A stretch of DNA of 64,000 nt, taken from positions 3,162,001-3,226,000 of the forward strand of contig OX620685.1 in the NCBI GenBank assembly GCA_951635545.1, given 5' to 3'. The position numbers and the translations under genes are program-made. The notes below the pieces were generated by a model. That model was not told the DNA's origin, made no database searches, and was given only the letters and a program-made list of their open reading frames with translations. Positions 1 to 8,621 of this stretch are shown here, piece by piece. Origin of the DNA: CAG-873 sp910578365. GTDB taxonomy: Bacteria; Bacteroidota; Bacteroidia; Bacteroidales; Muribaculaceae. Numbering within the stretch: the first letter of the stretch is position 1; each line of letters starts with the position of its first letter.

Positions 1-100
1 GTTCCGGCCATAGCCGCATCGCGCGTGGATCCCGCCCAAAGCGTGCGATATGAATAGAGCTTCAAAAAAAATGTCAAAATTCATCATTTTTGGCCTTTGT

Positions 101-132
101 TTTGTTATAATGGAAATATATAGTTAATTTTG
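101..132 (+). promoter_or_regulatory. Bacteroidetes-type promoter of rsfS-ftsH
   Basis: TTTG at 101-104, a 20-base gap and TAATTTTG at 125-132 match the Bacteroidetes sigma-A pattern of TTTG and TAnnTTTG. The rsfS start lies 20 bases further on. Bases 1-100 hold no gene I can support. Confidence 0.65.
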
Positions 133-152
133 CATCACCAAAATCATCACGC

Positions 153-521
153 ATGCCAAATAAAAACAATATCAATGACCTCTCAAAACTTATTATTGAA
201 GGTATCCAAAATCGTAAAGGTCGCAATATAAGCATAGTAGATATGACCCACATAGAGGCAGCTCCGGTAAGCCGCTTCATAATTGCCGAAGGCAACAGCA
301 ACATGCAGGTCGGAGCGATAGCTGACAGCGTACGCGAGTTTGTGCTTGAAAACGGCGATACAAAACCTTATAATTACGACGGCTACACAAACGCAGAGTG
401 GATTGTGGTAGACTACGGCGACACCCTGGTACACATATTCCAGCCCGAAGCACGAATCCGCTACAACCTCGAAGACCTCTGGAGCGATGCCGTTATAACC
501 GATATTCCGGATTTAGATTAA
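153..521 (+). CDS. rsfS: Ribosome silencing factor RsfS
   Basis: This 122-residue protein has the RsfS/DUF143 fold signature: an N-terminal helix with LIIEGIQNRKGRNISIVDM, the central SRFIIAEGNS strand, and the C-terminal WIVVDYGDTLVHIF followed by YNLEDLWSDA. Family members bind ribosomal protein uL14 on the large subunit and block subunit joining under starvation. Length is normal. It is the first gene of a probable two-gene unit, with ftsH starting 35 bases after its stop. The ATG lies 20 bases after a good promoter -7 box. The identification is by family motifs. Confidence 0.93.
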   Translation: MPNKNNINDLSKLIIEGIQNRKGRNISIVDMTHIEAAPVSRFIIAEGNSNMQVGAIADSVREFVLENGDTKPYNYDGYTNAEWIVVDYGDTLVHIFQPEARIRYNLEDLWSDAVITDIPDLD

Positions 522-556
522 TCATTCCCGCAAGGAGAAACTACACATAATCCTAT

Positions 557-2602
557 ATGCCAATACCTCCCAACTCATTCAATAACAAAGGCAACGGAAA
601 GAAGAATCCGTTTCGCTTCAACATGTACTGGATGTATGCCATAGTGCTTATATTCCTGCTTGGCATGTATTACCTCGACGACAATACCATTACCAAAGAA
701 GTGGATTACTCGCAGTTCACGGCCTATGCCGAACAGGGCGGAATCAAGAATCTTGTGGTATATGGCGATGCAAGAGAGGCGAAAGCCGAAATTTCCGATT
801 CCCTTGCATCGGTGCTTTTCAAAAACACCGAGTATAAACCCGGGTCGAGCATCAAGCCTGAAATAACCACAACCATACCCTCCACCTCAAAATTCGACGA
901 CATGGTTGACAGCTGGCGTGTCAAAGGATACTTCAACGGAAGTGTCAAATACGAGAAAAGCAGCCAGTTCAACAGTCTGTTGTGGGCTTTTGGCCCCATT
1001 ATTCTGATGATAGCAGTGTGGCTTTTTATAATGCGTCGTATGTCGGGAGGTGGCTCCGGTGGCGCCGGAGTGTTCAGCGTCGGCAAATCCAAGGCGGCTT
1101 TGTTCGATAAAAACAACTCAGTAAAGGTCACATTCAAGGATGTGGCCGGACAGGCCGAAGCCAAAACCGAAGTTGAGGAAATCGTTGAATTCCTCAAAAA
1201 CCCCAAACGCTACACCGACCTCGGCGGCAAGATTCCCAAGGGTGCGCTGCTGGTTGGCCCTCCCGGCACCGGCAAGACCCTTCTGGCCAAGGCTGTGGCC
1301 GGTGAAGCCAATGTACCTTTTTTCTCAATGTCGGGCAGTGATTTTGTGGAAATGTTCGTAGGCGTGGGTGCATCGCGCGTACGCGACCTTTTCCGTCAGG
1401 CCAAGGAGAAAGCCCCCTGTATCGTATTTATCGATGAAATCGACGCTGTGGGCCGCGCACGTGGCCGCAACCCGAACATGGGCAGCAACGACGAACGCGA
1501 AAACACCCTCAACCAGCTGCTTACCGAAATGGACGGTTTCGGGTCGAACAGCGGTGTTATAATCCTTGCCGCCACCAACCGCGCCGACATCCTCGACAAG
1601 GCCTTGCTGCGTGCCGGACGTTTCGACCGTCAGATATATGTCGATCTGCCCGACCTCAACGAGCGTGTGGAAATTTTCAAAGTACACCTGCGCAACATAA
1701 AGACTGCTCCTGACCTTGACATCGACCTGCTGGCACGCCAGACTCCGGGTTTCAGCGGCGCTGACATTGCCAACGTATGCAACGAGGCTGCGCTTATTGC
1801 CGCCCGAAACGACAAGAAAGAGGTAACCCGCGAGGACTTCATTGCCGCTGTCGACCGCATAATAGGCGGCCTGGAGAAGCGCACCAAGATAACCACCGAC
1901 GAAGAAAAACGTGCCATCGCCGTACATGAGGCCGGCCACGCAGCAGTGTCGTGGAATCTGCGCTACGCCAACCCACTGGTAAAGGTAACAATTGTGCCGC
2001 GCGGCAAAGCCCTCGGAGCTGCATGGTATCTGCCCGAGGAGCGTCAGATTACTCCCACCGAAGCGTTGCTCGACCAGCTTTGCTCGCTGCTGGGCGGACG
2101 TGCTGCCGAAGAGCTCTTCCTGGGACACGTAAGCACCGGTGCTGCAAACGACCTCGAACGTGTGACCAAGCAGGCTTATGCCATGGTTGTTTACTACGGC
2201 ATGAGCGACAGACTGCCCAACCTCTGCTACTACGACAGCACCGGTCAGGACTATGGTTTCAGCAAGCCGTACAGCAACGAACGCGCCAAGATTATCGACG
2301 AGGAGGTAAGCCGTATTATCTCCGAGCAGTACCAGCGTGCGAAAGACATTCTTACAAAGTATGCCAAGGAGCACCACGAGCTGGCCGAGTTGCTGATAAA
2401 GCGCGAGGTGATATTCACCGACGATGCCGCACGTATATTCGGCCCCCGCAAATGGGCTTCGCGTACCGACGAGATTCTCGGCAAGAACGGCGATACCCCG
2501 GCACTACCCGAAGCATCGCCGGCCGAAGGCTCAGAATCGGATAATCAATCTGATAGCGGTGATTCACCCGCGCAAACGCCTCCGCCATACAACCCGGAAT
2601 AG
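557..2602 (+). CDS. ftsH: ATP-dependent zinc metalloprotease FtsH
   Basis: This is a 681-residue membrane-anchored AAA+ protease that degrades misfolded membrane proteins and short-lived regulators. Two membrane segments (about residues 22-41 and 143-162) flank a periplasmic domain. A glycine-rich linker leads into the AAA+ module with Walker A GPPGTGKT (residues 234-241), Walker B CIVFIDEID and the second region of homology ATNRADILDKALLRAGRFDR. The zinc site HEAGH lies at residues 457-461. The C-terminal tail is acidic and proline-rich. Length is typical for Bacteroidales. It follows rsfS and is closed by a strong hairpin terminator. Confidence 0.97.
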   Translation: MPIPPNSFNNKGNGKKNPFRFNMYWMYAIVLIFLLGMYYLDDNTITKEVDYSQFTAYAEQGGIKNLVVYGDAREAKAEISDSLASVLFKNTEYKPGSSIKPEITTTIPSTSKFDDMVDSWRVKGYFNGSVKYEKSSQFNSLLWAFGPIILMIAVWLFIMRRMSGGGSGGAGVFSVGKSKAALFDKNNSVKVTFKDVAGQAEAKTEVEEIVEFLKNPKRYTDLGGKIPKGALLVGPPGTGKTLLAKAVAGEANVPFFSMSGSDFVEMFVGVGASRVRDLFRQAKEKAPCIVFIDEIDAVGRARGRNPNMGSNDERENTLNQLLTEMDGFGSNSGVIILAATNRADILDKALLRAGRFDRQIYVDLPDLNERVEIFKVHLRNIKTAPDLDIDLLARQTPGFSGADIANVCNEAALIAARNDKKEVTREDFIAAVDRIIGGLEKRTKITTDEEKRAIAVHEAGHAAVSWNLRYANPLVKVTIVPRGKALGAAWYLPEERQITPTEALLDQLCSLLGGRAAEELFLGHVSTGAANDLERVTKQAYAMVVYYGMSDRLPNLCYYDSTGQDYGFSKPYSNERAKIIDEEVSRIISEQYQRAKDILTKYAKEHHELAELLIKREVIFTDDAARIFGPRKWASRTDEILGKNGDTPALPEASPAEGSESDNQSDSGDSPAQTPPPYNPE

Positions 2603-2672
2603 CCCTGAAAGCCCAAAGTTATCCAAAACAAAGACAACTTATACTGAATTTCAGCATATTAGCGATACTTTT

Positions 2673-2711
2673 AACGTTGAAAGTTTTCCAAAATGGAAAA
2701 CTTTCAACGTT
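2673..2711 (+). terminator. Intrinsic terminator after ftsH
   Basis: A perfect 18-bp stem (2673-2690 with 2694-2711) with a 3-base AAA loop is followed by a T-rich run. It separates ftsH from nrdD. Confidence 0.9.
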
Positions 2712-2726
2712 TTTATTTAAATAAAA

Positions 2727-2758
2727 CTTGCCCGAATGGATAATTTTTCGTAGCTTTG
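2727..2758 (+). promoter_or_regulatory. Promoter of nrdD-nrdG
   Basis: TAGCTTTG at 2751-2758 is a good Bacteroidetes -7 box. CTTG at 2727-2730 sits 20 bases upstream in the -33 position. The nrdD ATG is 63 bases downstream, leaving room for a leader. Confidence 0.6.
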
Positions 2759-2821
2759 CAGCCGCAATTGCAACGCAATTGCCTAAGGTAAGCGCCATAA
2801 TCCCCCCAGAAAATAAACATA

Positions 2822-5029
2822 ATGATACAGACTGTAGTGAAGCGCGATGGCCGTGTCGTGGGCTTCAACGAAGAAAAAATCAAAGCGGCAATCCGGAAGG
2901 CGATGATTCAGACCGAGCAAGGTGAGGACGAAAACCTTATCAACCGAATCTCGGTGCGCATATCGCTCAGCGGCGACGAACGCATGACTGTAGAACAGAT
3001 ACAGGACATGGTGGAGCTGGAGCTGATGAACTCACCCCGCAAGGAAGTAGCCAAACGCTATATAGCATATCGCGACCAGCGCAGCATTGCCCGCCGCGCC
3101 AAGACCACCGACATGTTCCACGAAATCATCGAGGCCAAGAACAACGATATCACCCGCGAGAACGCCAACATGAATACCGACTCGCCGGCAGGCATGATGA
3201 TGAAATTCGCCAGCGAAACTACAAAGCCGTTCGTCGACGATTATCTGCTCTCGGCCGAAGTTCGCGAAGCCGTCCGCCACAACTACATACACATACACGA
3301 CAAGGACTACTACCCCACCAAGAGCCTTACCTGCGTGCAACATCCGCTCGACCGCATACTCGAGTACGGCTTCATAGCCGGCCACGGTGAGTCACGCCCG
3401 GCAAAACGCATCGAAACAGCATCGATTATCGCCTGTATATCGCTCGAAACCGCCCAGAACGAAATGCACGGCGGACAGGCAATTCCGGCTTTCGACTTCT
3501 ATCTGGCACCCTTCGTCCGCTCATCGTTTATTGAAGAAGTAAAGAATGTGGAAGTACTCAGTGGCGAAGACTACAGCAAACTGTACAACGCAAAGCTCGC
3601 AGACTATATAAAGCGCCCTCTCGACGGCCTCACCGGCAGCGACCGCGCCCTGCAGCATGCCATAAACCGCACCGTCAGCCGTGTTCACCAGGCAATGGAG
3701 GCATTCATACACAATATGAATACCATACACTCGCGCGGCGGCAATCAGGTGGTGTTCTCGTCGATCAACTATGGCACCGATACTTCAGCCGAAGGCCGCT
3801 GCATTATTCGCGAGCTGCTCAACTCCACATACGAAGGCGTGGGCAACGGAGCCACAGCCATATTCCCTATCCAGATATGGAAGAAGAAACGCGGCGTGAG
3901 CTATCTGCCCGAAGACCCCAACTACGACCTTTTTCAGCTGGCCTGCAAAGTAACCGCCCGACGGTTCTTCCCCAACTTCGTGAACCTCGACGCCACCTTC
4001 AACCAACACGAAAAATGGCGTGCCGACGACCCTCTGCGCTACAAATACGAGGTAGCAACCATGGGTTGCCGCACACGAGTGTTCGAAGACCGCTACGGCG
4101 AGAAGACCTCAATCGGACGCGGAAACCTCAGTTTCACCACCGTGAATATAGTACGTCTGGCCATAGAGTGCATGAACATCAAGGACAGGGCCGAACGCAT
4201 CGATGCCTTCTTCCACCGCCTCGACAACGTACTCGACATAGCCGCGCGTCAGCTTTGCGACCGCTTTGACTTCCAGAAAACCGCACTCGTAAAGCAGTTC
4301 CCCCTGCTTATGTCCAAGCTGTGGAACGGCGCCTCCGAACTCGGTCCCGAAGAAACCATAGAGCCGGTAATCAATCACGGCACACTCGGCATAGGTTTCA
4401 TCGGTCTGGCCGAATGCCTTGTAGCCCTTACCGGCAAGCACCACGGCGAAGACGAGCAGTCGCAGCAACTCGGACTGCGTATAGTAGGCCACATGCGCAG
4501 CCGTGCAAACGAATACAGCGAGAAATACAACCACAACTTCTCGGTGCTCGCCACCCCCGCCGAAGGACTCAGCGGCAAATTCACCGCCAAAGACCGCAAA
4601 ACATATGGCTCGCTGCCAGGCATAACCGACCGTGCTTACTACACCAACTCGAACCATGTGCCGGTACACTACCACTGTTCGCCCCGCCATAAGGCACGCA
4701 TCGAGGCACCCTACCACGAACTCACACGCGGAGGACACATATTCTATGTGGAAATCGACGGCGACGCAACCCACAATCCCGAAGCCATATCGGCCATAGT
4801 CGACCTTATGGACCGGCACAACATAGGCTACTGCTCGGTAAACCATAACCGCAACCGCTGCATGTACTGCGGTTATGAAGATGCCAGCAAAGACCTGCAG
4901 GAATGTCCGCGCTGCGGCAGCAAGACAATCGACCGCCTGCAACGCATCACAGGCTATCTGGTAGGCACTACCGACCGATGGAACAATGCCAAACTGGCCG
5001 AACTCAACGACCGCGTGGTACATGAATAA
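2822..5029 (+). CDS. nrdD: Anaerobic ribonucleoside-triphosphate reductase NrdD
   Basis: This is a class III ribonucleotide reductase of 735 residues that makes deoxyribonucleotides without oxygen. An ATP-cone begins at the N-terminus (MIQTVVKRDGRVVGFNEEKI). The C-terminus carries two CxxC pairs (CMYCGY and CPRCG) that bind zinc. The glycyl radical motif RITGYLVGTTDRW follows, with the radical Gly at about residue 711. The activase gene nrdG overlaps its end by 8 bases. Length and motifs are typical. Confidence 0.97.
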   Translation: MIQTVVKRDGRVVGFNEEKIKAAIRKAMIQTEQGEDENLINRISVRISLSGDERMTVEQIQDMVELELMNSPRKEVAKRYIAYRDQRSIARRAKTTDMFHEIIEAKNNDITRENANMNTDSPAGMMMKFASETTKPFVDDYLLSAEVREAVRHNYIHIHDKDYYPTKSLTCVQHPLDRILEYGFIAGHGESRPAKRIETASIIACISLETAQNEMHGGQAIPAFDFYLAPFVRSSFIEEVKNVEVLSGEDYSKLYNAKLADYIKRPLDGLTGSDRALQHAINRTVSRVHQAMEAFIHNMNTIHSRGGNQVVFSSINYGTDTSAEGRCIIRELLNSTYEGVGNGATAIFPIQIWKKKRGVSYLPEDPNYDLFQLACKVTARRFFPNFVNLDATFNQHEKWRADDPLRYKYEVATMGCRTRVFEDRYGEKTSIGRGNLSFTTVNIVRLAIECMNIKDRAERIDAFFHRLDNVLDIAARQLCDRFDFQKTALVKQFPLLMSKLWNGASELGPEETIEPVINHGTLGIGFIGLAECLVALTGKHHGEDEQSQQLGLRIVGHMRSRANEYSEKYNHNFSVLATPAEGLSGKFTAKDRKTYGSLPGITDRAYYTNSNHVPVHYHCSPRHKARIEAPYHELTRGGHIFYVEIDGDATHNPEAISAIVDLMDRHNIGYCSVNHNRNRCMYCGYEDASKDLQECPRCGSKTIDRLQRITGYLVGTTDRWNNAKLAELNDRVVHE

Positions 5030-5510
5030 CAGCATCCCAAACCTGCAAGACGATACCGGCCACACCTTGCGTGTGGCCGGTATCGTTGACGGCACAGCTG
5101 TCGACGGCCCGGGCCTGCGGACATCGATTTACTTCGCCGGCTGCGACCACCGCTGCCCGGGATGCCACAACCCGCACACCTGGCCCTTCGATGCCGGAGA
5201 AGACATAGCAGCCGACGAGCTTCTGCGACATATAGCCGACAACGATTTCGATGTTACCTTCAGCGGCGGCGACCCCATGTACCAGGCCGAACGTCTGGTG
5301 CCGCTGGCACGCGCCATAAAAGCCATGGGCAAAAGCATATGGTGCTACACCGGCTTTGTGTATGACGAGATACGCCACCGCGCGCCCTACTCTCAGTTGC
5401 TTGAATATATCGATGTTCTGGTCGACGGCCCGTACATCGAAGCCCTGCGCGACCCCTCGCTACGCTTCCGCGGCAGCTCCAACCAACGTATCATAGAGCT
5501 GCATCAATGA
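5022..5510 (+). CDS. nrdG: Anaerobic NrdD-activating radical SAM protein NrdG
   Basis: This 162-residue radical SAM activase puts the glycyl radical on NrdD. The CX3CX2C cluster motif is visible as CDHRCPGC, followed by the SAM-binding TFSGGDP segment. I choose the ATG at 5022, which overlaps the nrdD stop by 8 bases and gives the usual length. An in-frame ATG at 4986 lies deeper inside nrdD and would add 12 residues with no family likeness. Translational coupling to nrdD is likely. Confidence 0.94.
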   Translation: MNNSIPNLQDDTGHTLRVAGIVDGTAVDGPGLRTSIYFAGCDHRCPGCHNPHTWPFDAGEDIAADELLRHIADNDFDVTFSGGDPMYQAERLVPLARAIKAMGKSIWCYTGFVYDEIRHRAPYSQLLEYIDVLVDGPYIEALRDPSLRFRGSSNQRIIELHQ

Positions 5511-5542
5511 TTTGCGTATCTCGCAAAAAAAATGTAAATTTG
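5511..5542 (+). promoter_or_regulatory. Promoter of the DUF5606 gene
   Basis: TTTG at 5511-5514, exactly 20 bases, then TAAATTTG at 5535-5542. This is an almost perfect Bacteroidetes promoter starting right after the nrdG stop. Confidence 0.75.
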
Positions 5543-5571
5543 CAGCAGTAACCATAATAAATAAATCAGAA

Positions 5572-6006
5572 ATGCTCAGAAAAGTAGTTTCAATCGCCGG
5601 CAAGCCCGGGTTATATAGCCTTGTAAGCCAGGGCAAAAACATGCTCATAGTAGAATCGCTGGCCGATGGCAAACGCGTTCCGGCATATGCACGTGACAAG
5701 GTGATGTCGCTCGGCGATATCGCAATCTATACCACCGACGACGATATGCCCCTGGGCGATGTACTCGATAAAGTGTTCGCATTCACCGAAGGCAAGGCTG
5801 TGGATGTCAAGAGTTTTGCTAACGACGCCGAAATGCGCGAGTACTTCGGAAAAATCCTGCCCGAGTTCGACAGCGAACGTGTGTACAACAACGATATCCG
5901 TAAACTCTTCAGCTGGTACAATATTCTGCTTGCCGCAGGCTTTACCAAATTCGCTCAGGAACTTGAAAGTGCGGAAAAACCGACAGAAGAACCCGAACAG
6001 GAATAA
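5572..6006 (+). CDS. DUF5606 domain protein
   Basis: This 144-residue protein is conserved in Bacteroidetes and has no assigned function that I know. The N-terminus MLRKVVSIAGKPGLYSLVSQ and the core NMLIVESLADGKRVPAYA match DUF5606. The C-terminal tail is Glu/Pro-rich. An upstream in-frame start at 5512 would overlap the promoter, so the ATG at 5572, 29 bases after the -7 box, is preferred. It stands alone between its own promoter and a terminator. Confidence 0.85.
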   Translation: MLRKVVSIAGKPGLYSLVSQGKNMLIVESLADGKRVPAYARDKVMSLGDIAIYTTDDDMPLGDVLDKVFAFTEGKAVDVKSFANDAEMREYFGKILPEFDSERVYNNDIRKLFSWYNILLAAGFTKFAQELESAEKPTEEPEQE

Positions 6007-6021
6007 AACTTTTACAACAGC

Positions 6022-6048
6022 GAGAGAATGGCCTGAGGCCGTTCTCTC
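6022..6048 (+). terminator. Intrinsic terminator after the DUF5606 gene
   Basis: A 12-bp stem (6022-6033 with 6037-6048, one G-T pair) with a 3-base loop is followed by TTTTGTTT. Confidence 0.85.
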
Positions 6049-6075
6049 TTTTGTTTAAGTACGGGCAAAAAAGAA

Positions 6076-6306
6076 ACGGCTGTCTCCCGACAGCCGTAAA
6101 TCTTTTAACCTTAAATCTATTACCATGAAAAAACACAGTGCAAATAATCTATTTACGATATTCAAACACGGCCAAGTTACAATTGGTTCACAGCATGGCA
6201 GGGTTTAACTGATTTTAACACAGTTTTTCTATTATTTTTCCTAATTTTATGGTCGTAAATATAAGCGCTTCATGCAGCATTTAAAACAGCATTATCACAT
6301 TTTAAA
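6076..6306 (+). other. Intergenic leader-like region
   Basis: A 9-bp stem (6076-6084 with 6089-6097) is followed by a run like the leaders in front of many Bacteroidales surface-protein genes. A 27-codon frame with ATG at 6124 ends at 6207 and has no recognisable family. It may be a relic of a lost gene start or a leader peptide. Nothing else is seen up to the regulator gene. Confidence 0.35.
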
Positions 6307-7017
6307 ATGAGAATAAAGATATTAGTAATCGACGACGAAGAAGCTCTGTGCGAAATTCTCAAGTTCAACCTTGAAAAAGAAGGCTATGAAGTAGACTGCG
6401 CCTATAGTGCCGAAGAGGCACTTGAAATGGACCTTTCGAGCTACTCTCTGTTCATGGTCGACATAATGATGGATCAGCTCAGCGGATTCGACTTTGCCAA
6501 ACGGATACGCAATAATCAGAAAACCGAAAACACTCCTGTGATTTTCTGCTCGGCACTCACCGGCGAAGACGACAAGGTGATGGGTCTGAACATCGGAGCC
6601 GATGACTATGTGACCAAACCGTTTGTAATCGGCGAGGTCCTTGCCCGCGTACGTGCGGTGCTTCGCCGGACCAAATCGGCCCAGCAGATAGCGTACAACG
6701 TGTCGCAGAGCATTTACGAGCCCGATATCAGATTCCGCGAACTGCGGGTAGACCGGAACGAAAAAGTCTGCTATCTGCAAGGCAGCCAGGTACAGCTCAC
6801 ACGCACCGAATTCGACATGATACTCTTCTTCCTCACCCACCGCAACCGCATTTACTCGCGCGAAGAAATCATATCGAAAGTATGGGGTGAGGATGTGGTG
6901 GTAACACACCGCACCATAGATACCAACATAACCAGACTCCGCAAGAAGCTGGGCGAATACGGCAACAATATAGTCACACGCCAAGGCTTCGGCTATGGAT
7001 TTAAGGAGGCGTATTAG
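6307..7017 (+). CDS. OmpR-family response regulator
   Basis: The protein has 236 residues. The receiver domain carries the acidic pair D9/D10, phospho-acceptor D52 in MVDIMMD and the conserved Lys in VTKPF. The C-terminal half is a winged helix DNA-binding domain (LTRTEFDMILFFLTHRNRIYSREEI ending in the GYGFKEAY tail; first motif listed by its ends 798-880 of the gene). It overlaps the following kinase gene by 23 bases, so the two form one unit. It resembles RprY of Bacteroides, but the symbol is not assigned because targets cannot be seen. Confidence 0.93.
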   Translation: MRIKILVIDDEEALCEILKFNLEKEGYEVDCAYSAEEALEMDLSSYSLFMVDIMMDQLSGFDFAKRIRNNQKTENTPVIFCSALTGEDDKVMGLNIGADDYVTKPFVIGEVLARVRAVLRRTKSAQQIAYNVSQSIYEPDIRFRELRVDRNEKVCYLQGSQVQLTRTEFDMILFFLTHRNRIYSREEIISKVWGEDVVVTHRTIDTNITRLRKKLGEYGNNIVTRQGFGYGFKEAY

Positions 7018-8464
7018 CTACCAGTGGCAAATGTTCATACTGATGGTGGTGGCCATATGGGCCCTCATCTTCGGTATGTCGTATTGGCAGTATTCAAACG
7101 AAAAAGAGTATCGCAAGATGCTCATCGACAATCAGCTGAACGTTATCAGCGACCGCATAAAGTATGCCTATGAACGCAACACCGACATCAGACCGTTCAT
7201 TGAGTTCATAGGCAACTACTTTATGAACAACGACCGTACCAACAGTACATTCGACAAGCTGCGGGTATCGGTGTACGAAGACGGCCGACTGATACAGAGC
7301 ATAGGCGATGTGGTGCTGCTGAGCGACGAAGAAACTGCCCGTGGCTCGGGCTATACCAATACCCCGGACTTCGACGTGAATTCGACCGAACTGCTCAAAG
7401 AAGGCAGCTTCTACTTTCAGGCTCCGGTAGATACTATCCGCGGTCACGAACTCAAAATCTACACCGTGCTGCCTGCCGACGAAGATATATCCAAGGCCAC
7501 TCTGCCTAACAAAAGCATCTGGTTTGTGGTATTCGGCCTTGCTATAGCCATGACTGTCGGAGCTTACTATATGTCGCGCTATTTCGGACGCAACATCAAG
7601 ATTCTGCGCCTCTTTGCCGAACGCGCAGCCACCGACCCCAACTTCATTCCAAACATGGATTATCCGCACGATGAACTCGGCGAAATATCGCGACAGATTA
7701 TCCACATGTACAACGAGCGGTCGAAGACTGTACTTAAACTCAAACGAGAACACAAAGTGGCCCTTCATGCCATGGAAGAGAAAGCCCGCATGAAACGCCA
7801 GCTCACCAACAATATAAACCATGAGCTGAAGACACCTATCGGCGTAATCAAAGGCTACCTCGACACCATAATCGAGAATCCGGATATGGACCCGGCATCG
7901 CGGACACACTTCCAGCTCAAGGCCCGTGAGCATGTCAACCGTCTGGTTAATCTTATTACCGATGTCAGCGCCATCACGCGACTCGAAGAAGGTACCGGAA
8001 TGATAAGCACCGAAGAACTCGATTACCACGATGTGGTCTATAACATATCAAACGATGTCGAGGAGTCCGGAGCCGCAGGCAATTTGGAATTTGTGTACGA
8101 CGTGCCGCTCGACTGCATGGTAGTGGGCAATTACAACCTGCTGTCAGGCATGCTGATAAATCTTGTTAAAAACGCATCGGCATATTGCAAGGGCACCGAA
8201 TGTGGCGTAAATCTACTCGGCGAGGACGAAGATTTCTATTACTTTGTTTTCTTCGACAACGGCATAGGCGTAGGCGAGGAGCATCTGCCCCATCTGTTCG
8301 ACCGTTTCTACCGCATCGACAGCGGACGCTCGCGCAAAGCCGGAGGTACAGGTCTGGGGCTGCCTATAGTGCAAAGCACCATAGTTGCACACGGAGGCAA
8401 AATCGAGGTCCGCAACCGCAAGGGCGGTGGCCTTGAATTTCATTATAGTCTGCCCAAGGCTTAA
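6995..8464 (+). CDS. Membrane sensor histidine kinase
   Basis: This 489-residue kinase has membrane segments at about residues 12-31 and 171-192 flanking a periplasmic sensor domain of about 140 residues. A HAMP-like linker follows. The H-box is NHELKTPIGVIKGYLD with phospho-acceptor His276. The ATPase domain has the N-box NLVKNAS, DNGIGVG and the G-box GGTGLGLPI. The start lies inside the regulator gene, so translation is probably coupled. The ligand is unknown. It is RprX-like in layout. Confidence 0.93.
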   Translation: MDLRRRISYQWQMFILMVVAIWALIFGMSYWQYSNEKEYRKMLIDNQLNVISDRIKYAYERNTDIRPFIEFIGNYFMNNDRTNSTFDKLRVSVYEDGRLIQSIGDVVLLSDEETARGSGYTNTPDFDVNSTELLKEGSFYFQAPVDTIRGHELKIYTVLPADEDISKATLPNKSIWFVVFGLAIAMTVGAYYMSRYFGRNIKILRLFAERAATDPNFIPNMDYPHDELGEISRQIIHMYNERSKTVLKLKREHKVALHAMEEKARMKRQLTNNINHELKTPIGVIKGYLDTIIENPDMDPASRTHFQLKAREHVNRLVNLITDVSAITRLEEGTGMISTEELDYHDVVYNISNDVEESGAAGNLEFVYDVPLDCMVVGNYNLLSGMLINLVKNASAYCKGTECGVNLLGEDEDFYYFVFFDNGIGVGEEHLPHLFDRFYRIDSGRSRKAGGTGLGLPIVQSTIVAHGGKIEVRNRKGGGLEFHYSLPKA

Positions 8465-8511
8465 ACTACGGTTAAAAACCAAGCCCCCGTCCCGTTCCAC
8501 AATATTTTAAT

Positions 8512-8548
8512 AGCACCCCGAAAGTAATACAAAAACTTTCGGGGTGCT
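8512..8548 (+). terminator. Intrinsic terminator after the histidine kinase
   Basis: A 14-bp perfect stem (8512-8525 with 8535-8548) with a 9-base loop, followed by GTTATTTT. It lies between convergent genes and may work from both sides. Confidence 0.85.
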
Positions 8549-8621
8549 GTTATTTTATATGGTTCTCTGTGTGAGTTTATTTCAGTTCTACCGGCCTAAA
8601 TGCGCTTCCTGACAGGTCCTG

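Noticed and set aside
1325..2377. Long 350-codon frame antisense to ftsH
   Set aside because: It mirrors the codon pattern of ftsH in GC-rich DNA, has no family likeness and no start signals. Similar long antisense frames in nrdD, the histidine kinase and cusA were rejected for the same reason.
4986..5021. Upstream ATG at 4986 as the nrdG start
   Set aside because: It would add 12 residues with no likeness to NrdG and overlap nrdD by 44 bases; the ATG at 5022 fits the family length.
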